From positions 1 through 29,905 of the forward strand of contig CANQVY010000002.1 in the NCBI GenBank assembly GCA_947627405.1: 29,905 nt of DNA, read 5' to 3'. The notes beneath the pieces were generated by a model. That model worked only from the letters and a program-made list of their open reading frames with translations, had not been told where the DNA came from and did not search any database. The stretch comes from an uncultured Bacilli bacterium (GTDB lineage: Bacteria > Bacillota_I > Bacilli_A > RF39 > UBA660). This document shows positions 7,645 through 16,227 of this stretch, piece after piece (positions within the stretch are counted from its first letter, which is position 1; each line of letters opens with the position of its first letter). The translations under genes were made by a program, and so were the position numbers.

Positions 7645-8016
7645 ATGATTCAACAAGAAAGTCGTTTGAAAGTTGCTGATAATACAGGAGCAAAAGAATT
7701 ACTAGTGATTCGTGTATTAGGTGGAAGCAAAGTTAAAACAGGAAATATCGGTCGCATAGTTGTTGGTACAATTAAAACATCAACACCTAATGGAACTGTT
7801 AAAAAAGGAAAAGTAGTCAAAGCTGTTGTTGTTAGAAGTAAATCAGGTGTTAGAAGAGAAGATGGAAGCTACATTAAATTTGATGACAATGCTTGTGTAA
7901 TTATCAAAGATGATAAAAGTCCAGTAGGGACTCGTATCTTTGGACCAGTAGCGCGTGAACTTCGTGAAGATAAAGATTTTATGAAAATTATATCTTTGGC
8001 TAAAGAAGTACTATAA
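7645..8016 (+). CDS. rplN: 50S ribosomal protein L14
   Basis: L14 (123 aa) forms intersubunit bridges and is the docking site of the silencing factor RsfS. Signatures are MIQQESRLKVADNTGAKE, RSKSGVRREDGSYIKFDDNA, and the C-terminal GTRIFGPVARELR. Length is within one residue of typical. Begins the usual L14-L24-L5-S14-S8-L6 stretch. Confidence 0.97.
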   Translation: MIQQESRLKVADNTGAKELLVIRVLGGSKVKTGNIGRIVVGTIKTSTPNGTVKKGKVVKAVVVRSKSGVRREDGSYIKFDDNACVIIKDDKSPVGTRIFGPVARELREDKDFMKIISLAKEVL

Positions 8017-8027
8017 AGGAGGATATT

Positions 8028-8339
8028 ATGAACTTTAAAGTAGGAGACAAAGTAAAAGTTATTGCTGGTTCTAGTAAAGGAAAAGAAGGAAAAATAATAA
8101 AAACTTTAAGAGATGAAAATAAAGTTATCATTGAAGGAGTTAATATTGTTAAGAAACATAAAAGAGGAAATGGACAAGAATCGGGTGGTATTCTAGAAAT
8201 AGAAGCTCCTATTCATGCATCAAATGTAATGATAGTGGATCCAAAAACTAAAAAACCAACTAGAATTGGACATATGACTGATGAAAAAACAGGTAAAAAA
8301 ATAAGAATAGCAAAAAAATCAAGTGAAAAGCTTGATTAA
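8028..8339 (+). CDS. rplX: 50S ribosomal protein L24
   Basis: L24 (103 aa) initiates 50S assembly at the 5' region of 23S rRNA. A KOW motif opens the protein (KVGDKVKVIAGSSKGKEGKI), followed by the ANIVKKHK-type segment VNIVKKHKRG and the ESGGILEIEAPIHASNVM block. 11-nt gap after rplN with an AGGAGG ribosome site. Confidence 0.96.
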   Translation: MNFKVGDKVKVIAGSSKGKEGKIIKTLRDENKVIIEGVNIVKKHKRGNGQESGGILEIEAPIHASNVMIVDPKTKKPTRIGHMTDEKTGKKIRIAKKSSEKLD

Positions 8340-8357
8340 TTGGAAGGAGGGTAATTT

Positions 8358-8897
8358 ATGAACCGCCTAAAAGAAAAATACTTAAATGAAGTTGTTCCAA
8401 GTTTAAGAGAAAAACATAATTATAAAACTATAATGGAAGTTCCTAAGTTAGATAAAATCGTGATTAATGTTGGAGTAGGTGATGCTACAACAAATGCAAA
8501 ATTATTAGAAGCCGCTATGAATGATTTAGCACTTATTTCTGGACAAAAACCAATTGTTACAAAGGCTAAAAATTCAATTGCAGGATTTAAAATTAGAGCT
8601 GGGCAATCAATTGGTTGTAAAGTAACTTTAAGAGGAGAAAATATGTATAATTTTTTAGATAAATTAATTAGTATTTCACTTCCTCGTGTAAGAGACTTTA
8701 GAGGCGTTAGCAATAAATCATTTGATGGAAGAGGTAATTATACTTTAGGTATTAAAGAGCAATTAATATTTTCAGAAATTGAATATGATAATATTGTTAA
8801 ATTACGCGGTATGGATATTGTGTTTGTAACAACAGCAAGAACGAATGAAGAAGCTTACGATTTATTAAAAGGACTTGGAATGCCTTTTAGAAAGTAA
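8358..8897 (+). CDS. rplE: 50S ribosomal protein L5
   Basis: L5 (179 aa) binds 5S rRNA and contacts P-site tRNA. NRLKEKYLNEVVPSL at the N-terminus, then KIVINVGVGDA, the GQKPIVTKAKNSIAGFKIR block, and LPRVRDFRGVSNKSFDGRGN are all present. Normal length. Ribosome site AAGGAGGG. Confidence 0.97.
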   Translation: MNRLKEKYLNEVVPSLREKHNYKTIMEVPKLDKIVINVGVGDATTNAKLLEAAMNDLALISGQKPIVTKAKNSIAGFKIRAGQSIGCKVTLRGENMYNFLDKLISISLPRVRDFRGVSNKSFDGRGNYTLGIKEQLIFSEIEYDNIVKLRGMDIVFVTTARTNEEAYDLLKGLGMPFRK

Positions 8898-8910
8898 TTG
8901 GAGGGTAAAA

Positions 8911-9096
8911 ATGGCAAAAAAAAGTATGATTATAAAAGCTAATCGAGAACCTAAATTTAAAGTACGTAAATATACAAGATGCTCAAGATGTGGAAGACCT
9001 CATGCTGTTATGAGTAAATTTGGAATTTGTCGTATTTGTTTTAGAGAATTGGCTTACAAAGGACAAATACCAGGGGTTAAAAAATCTAGCTGGTAA
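8911..9096 (+). CDS. rpsZ: 30S ribosomal protein S14, zinc type
   Basis: A 61-aa type Z S14, which binds 16S rRNA in the 30S head. The zinc ribbon is intact: CSRCGRP with a second pair CRICF, and the protein ends with the typical IPGVKKSSW. I chose ATG 8911 (MAKKSM), with GGAGGG just upstream, over an in-frame ATG inside rplE that would add 12 unrelated residues. The short zinc form is typical of Bacillota; no zinc-free paralogue is in the window. Confidence 0.96.
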   Translation: MAKKSMIIKANREPKFKVRKYTRCSRCGRPHAVMSKFGICRICFRELAYKGQIPGVKKSSW

Positions 9097-9117
9097 TTTG
9101 GGAAGGAGGATATAAGA

Positions 9118-9519
9118 ATGGCTGTAGTGACTGATGTAATCGCAGATATGCTTACAAGAATACGTAATGCAAATCAAATGCGATATAAAGAAGTTAGTGT
9201 ACCTGCTTCAAAATTAAAATGTGAAATTGCAAGAATTTTAAAAGAAGAAGGATTTATAAAAGACTATAAATTAGTAAAAGACGATAAGCAAGGAACAATT
9301 GTTCTTACATTAAAATATGGAGATCATAAAGAAAGAGTTATCACAGGATTAAAACGTATTTCAAAACCAGGATTAAGAGTTTATGCTAAGAATGATGAAA
9401 TACCAAAAGTATTAAATGGTTTAGGTATAGCAATTATTTCTACATCTAAAGGAATTATGACAGATAAACAAGCTCGTAAAGAAAATATAGGTGGAGAAGT
9501 ATTAGCTTATATTTGGTAA
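9118..9519 (+). CDS. rpsH: 30S ribosomal protein S8
   Basis: S8 (133 aa) is a primary 16S rRNA binder and in E. coli the translational repressor of the spc operon. The opening VTDVIADMLTRIRNAN, the middle GLKRISKPGLRVYA, and the C-terminal GLGIAIISTSKGIMTDKQARKEN match the family. AAGGAGG ribosome site, 21-nt gap. Confidence 0.97.
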   Translation: MAVVTDVIADMLTRIRNANQMRYKEVSVPASKLKCEIARILKEEGFIKDYKLVKDDKQGTIVLTLKYGDHKERVITGLKRISKPGLRVYAKNDEIPKVLNGLGIAIISTSKGIMTDKQARKENIGGEVLAYIW

Positions 9520-9546
9520 TTAGTTAAGATATTAGGAGGTGTTGAT

Positions 9547-10077
9547 ATGAGCCGTATCGGAAATAGAAAACTAGTAATACCTGCTGGTGTTACAGTAGAG
9601 AACAATGAAGGTGTTATCAAAGTTAACGGTCCTAAAGGAAGTTTATCATTAACCTTAACAAAGGGGATAAATGTAACTGTTGAGGGAGAAGAGTTAACTG
9701 TAACTAGAGAGAATGAACAATTAAAAGCAATGCACGGAACTACGAACGCGAATATTCAAAATATGCTTACTGGTGTATCGAAAGGTTATGAAAAAGGATT
9801 AGAAATCATTGGTGTAGGTTATCGTTTTACAACAAAGGGGAATAAATTGATTATCAATGCAGGATATTCTCATCCAGTAGAACTTGATATTCCTAATGGA
9901 TTAACTGTAGAGGCAAATGGAAATACTGAAATTACAATTAAAGGGATTGATAAAATTTTAGTAGGTGAGTTTGCGGCCAATGTAAGAAAAGTAAGAAAAC
10001 CTGAACCTTATAAAGGAAAAGGTATTCGTTACAAAGATGAACATATTCGTCGTAAAGAAGGAAAGAAAGCTGCTTAA
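9547..10077 (+). CDS. rplF: 50S ribosomal protein L6
   Basis: L6 (176 aa) has two similar domains and binds 23S rRNA near the sarcin-ricin loop. MSRIGNRKLVIPAGV opens it, VNGPKGSLSL follows, and the C-terminal signature KPEPYKGKGIRYKDEHIRRKEGKKA is complete. AGGAGG site, 27-nt gap. Confidence 0.97.
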   Translation: MSRIGNRKLVIPAGVTVENNEGVIKVNGPKGSLSLTLTKGINVTVEGEELTVTRENEQLKAMHGTTNANIQNMLTGVSKGYEKGLEIIGVGYRFTTKGNKLIINAGYSHPVELDIPNGLTVEANGNTEITIKGIDKILVGEFAANVRKVRKPEPYKGKGIRYKDEHIRRKEGKKAA

Positions 10078-10099
10078 TAGGTAGAAGGGAGAAGTTTTT

Positions 10100-10453
10100 A
10101 TGATAAAAAAAGAATCTCGAAATAGTATGCGTGAAATTAGACATGCTAGAATAAGAATGAAAGTTTTTGGAACAACGGAAATACCAAGATTAAGTGTTTA
10201 TCGTTCTAATACTAATATTTACGCACAAATTATTGATGATGAAAATGATGCTACATTAGTTTCTGCTTCATCTTTAGAGTTAAAATTAAAAGCAAACAAT
10301 AAAGATACTGCTGCTAAAGTAGGTGAAGCTATTGCTGAAAAAGCATTAAAGGCAGGAATTAAAAAAGTAGTATTTGATAGAGGTGGTTACCAATATCATG
10401 GACGTGTAGAAGCTTTAGCAGATGCTGCACGTGAGAAAGGATTAGAATTCTAA
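10100..10453 (+). CDS. rplR: 50S ribosomal protein L18
   Basis: L18 (117 aa) mediates attachment of 5S rRNA to the large subunit together with L5. RHARIRMKVFGTTEIPRLSVYRSN and the C-terminal VFDRGGYQYHGRVEALADAARE are diagnostic. The Arg/Lys-rich N-terminal tail is typical. The ribosome site is GAAGGGAG. Confidence 0.97.
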   Translation: MIKKESRNSMREIRHARIRMKVFGTTEIPRLSVYRSNTNIYAQIIDDENDATLVSASSLELKLKANNKDTAAKVGEAIAEKALKAGIKKVVFDRGGYQYHGRVEALADAAREKGLEF

Positions 10454-10466
10454 TAGGAGGGTATTT

Positions 10467-10976
10467 ATGCAAAAAAGAAAAATGGCTCCAAAAGAAAAAA
10501 CATTAGAAGAAATCGTTGTTGAAATCAAAGGGGTTACAAAGGTAACTGAAGGAGGACGTCAACGTAGATTTTCGGCTACTGTAGTTGTTGGAGACAAAAA
10601 AGGAAAAGTTGGATTAGGTATTGGAAAAGCAAATGAAGTACCTGATGCAATAAAAAAAGCTATACAAGCTGCAACAAAAAATATCGTTACTATACCTTTA
10701 ACTGACGGAAGAACAATTGCACATGAAGCAATCGGTCGCCAAGGAGCTGCAAGGGTTATGATTAAACCTGCTGCTGCTGGTAATGGAGTAATTGCCGGAG
10801 GATCTGTTCGAGCCGTATTAGAACTTGCAGGAATCAAAGACATTGTATCTAAATCACTTGGAGCTAGAACAACAGCAAATATGGCTGCTGCTACAATTAA
10901 TGCATTACAACAAATCAAAACCCCAGAAGAAGTTGCTAAACTTCGTGGAAAAAAAGTAGAGGAGATTTTAGGATAA
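10467..10976 (+). CDS. rpsE: 30S ribosomal protein S5
   Basis: S5 (169 aa) is important for decoding fidelity. The dsRNA-binding-like domain begins KVTEGGRQRRFSATVVVGD, followed by GKVGLGIGKANEVPDAIKKA, and the second domain has GNGVIAGGSVRAVLELAGI. The TAA stop shares its final A with the ATG of rplO (position 10976). The usual rpmD (L30) gene between rpsE and rplO is therefore absent. Confidence 0.97.
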   Translation: MQKRKMAPKEKTLEEIVVEIKGVTKVTEGGRQRRFSATVVVGDKKGKVGLGIGKANEVPDAIKKAIQAATKNIVTIPLTDGRTIAHEAIGRQGAARVMIKPAAAGNGVIAGGSVRAVLELAGIKDIVSKSLGARTTANMAAATINALQQIKTPEEVAKLRGKKVEEILG

Positions 10977-11419
10977 TGAAATTAAATGAATTACAAAAAA
11001 ATCCTGGAGCCAAACAAACAAAAAAAAGAGTTGGGAGAGGTCCAGGAAGTGGATTAGGAAAAACAAGTGGAAAAGGTCATAAAGGACAAAATGCAAGATC
11101 AGGTGGAGGAGTAAGAGCTGTATTTGAAGGAGGACAATTACCTTTATACAGAAGACTTCCAAAAAGAGGATTTAGTAATGCAATGTTTAAAACAAGATAT
11201 GCAGTAATCAATGTAGAAGAATTAAATCGTTTTGATGAAGGTACAACAGTAACACCTGCTTTATTAAAAGAAGTAGGAATGATTAAACAACAACTAGATG
11301 GAATAAAAGTATTGGGTAGTGGAAAACTAGAGAAAAAATTAACTATACAAGCACATAAATTTTCAAAAAGTGCTTTGACAAAAATTAATGAATCAGGAAG
11401 TAAAGCTGAGGTGATCTAG
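10976..11419 (+). CDS. rplO: 50S ribosomal protein L15
   Basis: L15 (147 aa) is a late 50S assembly protein. The glycine/lysine-rich N-terminus with RVGRGPGSGLGKTSGKGHKGQ and the RRLPKRGFSN block are unmistakable. It starts on the last base of the rpsE stop codon, implying coupling. It directly precedes secY as in most Bacillota. Confidence 0.97.
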   Translation: MKLNELQKNPGAKQTKKRVGRGPGSGLGKTSGKGHKGQNARSGGGVRAVFEGGQLPLYRRLPKRGFSNAMFKTRYAVINVEELNRFDEGTTVTPALLKEVGMIKQQLDGIKVLGSGKLEKKLTIQAHKFSKSALTKINESGSKAEVI

Positions 11420-11421
11420 TT

Positions 11422-12690
11422 ATGTTTGCGCCCTTAAAGCAACTATTTACAAGAACAAATAAAGATTTAAGAAAAAGAATCTTATTTACCCTTGGAGTAT
11501 TAATTATATTTATTATTGGTACAACGATTAGAGTACCAGGTACACAAGATTTAACAGGAAGCTTAGGATTCCTAGAATTAATGAATGCTATGGGTGGTGG
11601 AGCTTTAAAAAGATTTTCAATCTTTGGTTTAGGTGTTATGCCTTACATCACAGCTTCAATCATTATGCAGTTGTTACAAATGGATATCATTCCATATTTT
11701 ACAGAACTTAAAAATCAAGGTCATGTTGGAAGACAAAAGTTAAATCAAATTACAAGATATATGGGTATAGCATTTGCTTTTATTGAAGGATTTGCATTTT
11801 CTTATGCTTATCTTGGAAAAACGATTACAACTTTTGAACATGTCTATATTGCTATTATTTTAACTGCTGGTACAGCATTCTTACTATGGTTAGGAGATCA
11901 GATCAGTCAAAAAGGAATTGGAAATGGTGTGTCATTAATTATTATGGCAGGTATTATTGCCACGCTTCCTCAAATGTTTGTTACAGCTTTCCAAGGACTT
12001 GTTACCATTGGTACAACAGGAGAGACAGTTGTTGGAGTTTTGAAATTTCTAGCTTTTGTTATTGTATATTTTCTAATTGTTATAGGAGTTATCTATGTAC
12101 AAGAAGCGGAACGAAGAATACCAATTCAATATGCCAACAAATCAACTGTTTCTATGACAAAAGGACAATTTATGCCAATTAAATTAAATTCAGCTAATGT
12201 AATTCCAGTAATTTTTGCATCAAGCTTAATTGCAATACCTGCAACAATTGCACAATTTATTGGAAATGAAGGATTTACAAATTTTGTAAATAATTATATT
12301 ATGTATACAACTCCAGTAGGATTTTGTATATATGTAATATTTATTGTATTCTTTGCTTACTTTTATACGTTTATACAATTAAAACCAGACGAAATGGCAA
12401 AGAATCTACAAGATAATGGTGGATATATTCCAGGAATAAGACCTGGGAAAGAAACGGAAAAGTATATATCAAAAGTATTGTCAAAAATAACAATTGTTGG
12501 TGCTTTATTTCTAGTTGTTTTAGCAGGGCTTCCAATTCTATTTAGTGCTATCACAAAATTAGATAATTCTGTTAGTATTGGAGGAACTGGACTATTAATC
12601 GTAGTAGGAGTTGCTTTGGAAACTTATAAACAATTGGAAGGAAGCTTACTTGCAAGAAATTATAAGAAGGGATATCAAAGAAGGAAATGA
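11422..12690 (+). CDS. secY: Protein translocase channel subunit SecY
   Basis: SecY (422 aa) forms the protein-conducting channel of the Sec translocon. Ten membrane helices can be traced, beginning RKRILFTLGVLIIFIIGTTI. Typical features are the plug-region GGGALKRFSIFGLGVMPYI, the SQKGIGNGVSLIIMAGI loop, YVQEAERRIPIQYA, and a C-terminal EGSLLARNYKKGYQ. Starts two bases after rplO. The last four bases overlap adk as ATGA. Confidence 0.97.
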   Translation: MFAPLKQLFTRTNKDLRKRILFTLGVLIIFIIGTTIRVPGTQDLTGSLGFLELMNAMGGGALKRFSIFGLGVMPYITASIIMQLLQMDIIPYFTELKNQGHVGRQKLNQITRYMGIAFAFIEGFAFSYAYLGKTITTFEHVYIAIILTAGTAFLLWLGDQISQKGIGNGVSLIIMAGIIATLPQMFVTAFQGLVTIGTTGETVVGVLKFLAFVIVYFLIVIGVIYVQEAERRIPIQYANKSTVSMTKGQFMPIKLNSANVIPVIFASSLIAIPATIAQFIGNEGFTNFVNNYIMYTTPVGFCIYVIFIVFFAYFYTFIQLKPDEMAKNLQDNGGYIPGIRPGKETEKYISKVLSKITIVGALFLVVLAGLPILFSAITKLDNSVSIGGTGLLIVVGVALETYKQLEGSLLARNYKKGYQRRK

Positions 12691-13340
12691 AAAATATTAT
12701 TTTTTTAGCACCACCCAATGGTGGTAAAGGTACTTTATCTGAAATGTTAGTTGAAAAATATGGATATGGACATATTTCAACAGGAGATTTATTAAGAGAT
12801 GAGATAGCAGCTAAAACAGAACTTGGAAGAGAAGTAGAAAATATAATGAAATCGGGGAAATTAGTTTCTGATGAAATTATTTTAAAATTAATTGCTAATC
12901 GAATTACAAAACCAGATTGTGCAAATGGTTATATATTAGATGGATTTCCAAGGACAAAGGTTCAAGCTGAAAAATATGAAGAACTATTACAAAAACTTGG
13001 AAAAGATTTAGGAATAGTTATTTATATTGATATTACGAAAGAAATGGCTTTAAATAGATCAATTTCAAGAATTACTTGTCCTAAATGTAAAAAAATATAC
13101 AATAAATTTTCTGAACAAATGAGGCCAAAAGTGGAATGGATTTGTGATGACTGTGGTGTAGAACTTGTGCAAAGAGAAGATGATAAAAAAGAAACATTTA
13201 TTAAAAGATTTGATGAATACATGGACAAGACAATGCCACTTTATGAATATTATAAAAACAAGGGTGTGCTTGAAACGATTAAAGCTTATCCAGATAAATT
13301 TGATACTTTTAATGAAGCCATTCAAGTAATAGAAAAGTAA
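12687..13340 (+). CDS. adk: Adenylate kinase with atypical P-loop
   Basis: Adenylate kinase (217 aa) interconverts ATP + AMP and 2 ADP. STGDLLR (31-37) and GFPRT (86-90) are intact. The LID domain is the long zinc type, with C131, C134, C153 and C156 as likely ligands. The P-loop is unusual: residues 8-16 read APPNGGKGT where most family members have G-x-P-G-x-G-K-G-T. The first Gly is Ala and the middle Gly is Asn, while the catalytic Lys14 and Thr16 remain. It overlaps secY by four bases. The Gram-positive secY-adk-map order supports the assignment. Confidence 0.95.
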   Translation: MKNIIFLAPPNGGKGTLSEMLVEKYGYGHISTGDLLRDEIAAKTELGREVENIMKSGKLVSDEIILKLIANRITKPDCANGYILDGFPRTKVQAEKYEELLQKLGKDLGIVIYIDITKEMALNRSISRITCPKCKKIYNKFSEQMRPKVEWICDDCGVELVQREDDKKETFIKRFDEYMDKTMPLYEYYKNKGVLETIKAYPDKFDTFNEAIQVIEK

Positions 13341-13349
13341 GGCGATAAA

Positions 13350-14114
13350 ATGGTAAGCATTAAATCAAAAAGAGAAATTGAGTTATTAAGAATAGCAGGA
13401 AATATTGTCTATCAAACGCATCAATATTTGCAAAAATTCTTAAAAGAAGGAATAACGACAAAAGAGTTAGATATCCTAGCGGAAGAATTTATTCGATCAA
13501 AAGGAGCTACTCCTTCTTTCAAAGGATATGAAGGGTTTCCTGCTACACTATGTACAAGTGTAAATCAAGAAGTTGTACATGGTATACCAGATAATCGAAA
13601 ATTAAAAAATGGCGATATAATATCAATTGATATTGGAGCATGCTATAAAGGATATCATGGCGATTCTGCATGGACATATAAAATTGGAAAGATTGATGAT
13701 AAAAAAGAATATCTTTTATATCATACCGAACAATCTTTATATAAAGGATTGGAACAAGTAAAAGAGGGAAACAGAATCGGGGATATAGGCTATGCTATTG
13801 AGCAATATGCAATAAAACACAATTTAGGAGTAGTTAAGGAACTCGTAGGACATGGTGTGGGTACAAGTGTTCATGAAGATCCAGAAGTTCCTAACTATGG
13901 TCAGAAGAATACAGGAATACTTTTAAGAGAGGGAATGGTAATTGCCATTGAACCCATGTTAACGCTTGGAAGTCCTGATATATGTGTTTTAGATAACGAT
14001 TGGACTATAGAAACATATGATAATTCTCCATCTGCTCATTTTGAACATACTGTAGTTGTTACTAAAGATGGATATGAAATTTTAACAGGAGAGTGGAAAG
14101 ATGGCAAAAAATGA
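13350..14114 (+). CDS. map: Type I methionine aminopeptidase
   Basis: Removes the initiator methionine from nascent proteins. At 254 aa it is a minimal type Ia enzyme without an N-terminal zinc extension. All five expected metal ligands can be placed: D94, D105 (HGDSAW), H168 (GHGVG), E201 (AIEPM) and E232 (HFEHT). H77 (VVHGIP) and H175 are the usual substrate-contacting histidines. Its start has only a weak ribosome site. The last 14 bases overlap infA. Confidence 0.96.
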   Translation: MVSIKSKREIELLRIAGNIVYQTHQYLQKFLKEGITTKELDILAEEFIRSKGATPSFKGYEGFPATLCTSVNQEVVHGIPDNRKLKNGDIISIDIGACYKGYHGDSAWTYKIGKIDDKKEYLLYHTEQSLYKGLEQVKEGNRIGDIGYAIEQYAIKHNLGVVKELVGHGVGTSVHEDPEVPNYGQKNTGILLREGMVIAIEPMLTLGSPDICVLDNDWTIETYDNSPSAHFEHTVVVTKDGYEILTGEWKDGKK

Positions 14115-14316
14115 TACAATTGAAGTAGAAGGAAAAGTTCTAGAAATTTTACCAGGTGGAAAATTTAAAGTTCAGCTGGAAAATGGACATATAGTAGAAG
14201 CTCACGTTTCTGGTAAAATCCGAATGAATTACATTCGCATCTTACCAGGGGATACTGTAATGTTGGAACTATCGCCATATGATTTAACACGTGGGCGAAT
14301 AACCTATAGGAAATAA
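14101..14316 (+). CDS. infA: Translation initiation factor IF-1
   Basis: IF-1 (71 aa) blocks the 30S A site during initiation and is an S1-like OB-fold protein. MAKNDTIEVEGKV, then LPGGKFKVQLENGH, and SGKIRMNYIRILPGDTVMLELSPYDLTRGRI are complete. It begins 14 nt before the end of map, whose last codons (GGAGAGTGG) supply the ribosome site. Confidence 0.97.
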   Translation: MAKNDTIEVEGKVLEILPGGKFKVQLENGHIVEAHVSGKIRMNYIRILPGDTVMLELSPYDLTRGRITYRK

Positions 14317-14329
14317 TAGGAGGGATAAT

Positions 14330-14443
14330 ATGAAAGTAAGACCATCAGTAAAAAAGATGTGTGCAAAATGCAAAATAATTAGACGTAACGGAAGAGTTAT
14401 GGTTATTTGTGAAAATCCAAAACACAAACAAAGACAAGGTTAA
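14330..14443 (+). CDS. rpmJ: 50S ribosomal protein L36, zinc type
   Basis: A 37-aa L36, MKVRPSVKKMC at the N-terminus, with the zinc ribbon C11, C14, C27, H32. L36 stabilises the 50S subunit near the peptidyl transferase region. AGGAGGG (14318-14324) lies just before the ATG, and the next gene follows after 15 nt. Its position between infA and rpsM is the standard one. Confidence 0.96.
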   Translation: MKVRPSVKKMCAKCKIIRRNGRVMVICENPKHKQRQG

Positions 14444-14458
14444 TAGGAGGTGTAGAAA

Positions 14459-14824
14459 ATGGCACGTATAAAAGGTGTAGATGTACCAGACAATAAAAGA
14501 GTTGAAATTGCATTAACTTATATTTATGGTGTAGGAAGAAGTTTATCCAATCAAATTTTAGCTGCAGCAAAAATTGATCCTGATAAAAAAGTAAAAGATT
14601 TATCAGAAGATGAATTAGCTAAAATTCGTGAACAATTAGATAGTAAGCTAATTGAAGGAGATTTAAGACGTGAAGTCAATATGAATATTAAAACAAAAAT
14701 GGAAATTAATTCATATCAAGGAACTCGTCATAAAAAAGGATTACCTGTAAGAGGACAAAGAACCAATAGAAATGCTCGTACTCGTAAAGGAAAAGGTAAG
14801 ACTGTAGCAAATAAAAAGAAATAG
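14459..14824 (+). CDS. rpsM: 30S ribosomal protein S13
   Basis: S13 (121 aa) contacts tRNA and the 50S bridges at the top of the 30S head. MARIKGVDVPDNKRVEIALTYIYGVG at the N-terminus and the basic C-terminus with GTRHKKGLPVRGQRTNRNARTRKG are diagnostic. AGGAGG ribosome site. Confidence 0.97.
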   Translation: MARIKGVDVPDNKRVEIALTYIYGVGRSLSNQILAAAKIDPDKKVKDLSEDELAKIREQLDSKLIEGDLRREVNMNIKTKMEINSYQGTRHKKGLPVRGQRTNRNARTRKGKGKTVANKKK

Positions 14825-14857
14825 TAAATTTAATATATAAAAAAGGAGGTTAATACC

Positions 14858-15241
14858 ATGGCTTATAAAACAAGAAAAAGAAAAGTAAAAAAGAATGTTC
14901 CTGAAGGTATTGCTCATATTCATTCAACATTCAACAATACAATTACTTCAATTACAGATAAAGAAGGAAATGTAGTCAGTTGGGCATCAAGTGGAGCAAT
15001 TGGATATAAGGGTAGTAAAAAATCAACACCTTTTGCAGCAGGACTTGCCGCAGAAGCTGCTGGTAAAGCTGCTTATGATTTAGGAATGCGTAAAGTAGAA
15101 GTTAGAGTAAAAGGATTAGGTCCAGGACGTGAAACTGCGATTCGTTCATTACAAACAGCAGGATTAGAAGTAACGACAATTAGTGATGTAACACCAATTC
15201 CACATAACGGATGTCGCCCACCAAAGCGTCCACGTGGATAA
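14858..15241 (+). CDS. rpsK: 30S ribosomal protein S11
   Basis: S11 (127 aa) forms the platform of the 30S subunit at the mRNA exit. GIAHIHSTFNNTITSITD, the GRETAIRSLQTAGL block and the C-terminal DVTPIPHNGCRPPKRPRG are complete. The 33-nt gap before it holds only an AAGGAGG ribosome site and an AT-rich spacer. Confidence 0.97.
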   Translation: MAYKTRKRKVKKNVPEGIAHIHSTFNNTITSITDKEGNVVSWASSGAIGYKGSKKSTPFAAGLAAEAAGKAAYDLGMRKVEVRVKGLGPGRETAIRSLQTAGLEVTTISDVTPIPHNGCRPPKRPRG

Positions 15242-15257
15242 AAGAGGAGGTTAATTT

Positions 15258-16208
15258 ATGATAGAATTCGAAAAACCAAATTATAAAATAACAGATAGTA
15301 TTGAAAGTAACTTTTATGGAAAATTTGAACTAGAACCACTAGAAAGAGGTTTTGGTACAACAATTGGAAATGCTTTAAGAAGAGTATTATTATCTTCTTT
15401 GCCAGGATCTGCAATAAGCAGTATTCGTATTGATGGAGTTCAGCATGAATTTCAAACAATCGAAGGAGTAAGAGAAGATGTTACTACAATTATCCTTAAT
15501 TTAAAAGGAGTTGTGGTAAAAAATCATTCACAAGAAGCTAAAGTAATAAGAATTAATGCTACAGAAGAGGGCGTAGTTACAGCTGGGGATATCGATAAGG
15601 ATGCAGATATTGAAATCATGAATCCAGATAAAGTCATTGCCCATATTGCTAAAGGTGGAAAACTTAATATGGAAATGACTGTAACAAATGGTCGTGGCTA
15701 TGTAAGAAGTGAAGAAAACAAAAAATTAATTGAAACAAGAAAGAATGGAGTTATTGCTATAGATTCTCTATACTCTCCAATCGAAAGAGTATCTTATGAA
15801 GTAGAAGATGCTCGTGTTGGACAAGATGAAAGTTATGATAAATTAATCTTAGAAGTATGGACAGATGGTTCTATGAAACCTGAAGAAGCTATAGCTTTAG
15901 GAGCTAGAATTTTAATTGAACATTTCAATTTAGTTGCGGATACAAATAAAATTGCTGATGTAACGGGTATGATGGTTGAAAAGACGGAAGATCCAAAAAC
16001 AAAAGCATTAGTAACGACAATTGAAGATTTAGATTTTTCTGTTCGTGCATATAACTGTTTAAAACGTGCAGGTATACATAATTTACAAGATTTAGTAAAT
16101 AAAAGTGAAGCAGAAATGATGAAAATACGTAATTTAGGAAGAAAATCTTTGAAGGAAGTTCTTGATAAGGTTAAAGAATTAGGCTTAGAATTACGTGATG
16201 ATGATTAA
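15258..16208 (+). CDS. rpoA: DNA-directed RNA polymerase alpha subunit
   Basis: RNA polymerase alpha (316 aa, normal length) nucleates polymerase assembly and contacts UP elements and regulators. The N-terminal domain has FELEPLERGFGTTIGNALRRVLLSSLPG. The C-terminal helix-hairpin domain shows the DNA-contacting RAYNCLKRAGIHNLQDLV and the RNLGRKSLKEV motif. Good AGGAGG site. Co-transcribed with ribosomal genes as usual. Confidence 0.98.
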   Translation: MIEFEKPNYKITDSIESNFYGKFELEPLERGFGTTIGNALRRVLLSSLPGSAISSIRIDGVQHEFQTIEGVREDVTTIILNLKGVVVKNHSQEAKVIRINATEEGVVTAGDIDKDADIEIMNPDKVIAHIAKGGKLNMEMTVTNGRGYVRSEENKKLIETRKNGVIAIDSLYSPIERVSYEVEDARVGQDESYDKLILEVWTDGSMKPEEAIALGARILIEHFNLVADTNKIADVTGMMVEKTEDPKTKALVTTIEDLDFSVRAYNCLKRAGIHNLQDLVNKSEAEMMKIRNLGRKSLKEVLDKVKELGLELRDDD

Positions 16209-16227
16209 TAGTAAGGAGGAATAAATT

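Noticed and set aside
10559..10918. Long minus-strand ORF (119 codons) inside rpsE
   Set aside because: A shadow of the conserved S5 reading frame, with no ribosome site and no protein features other than those forced by the Ala/Gly-rich sense strand.
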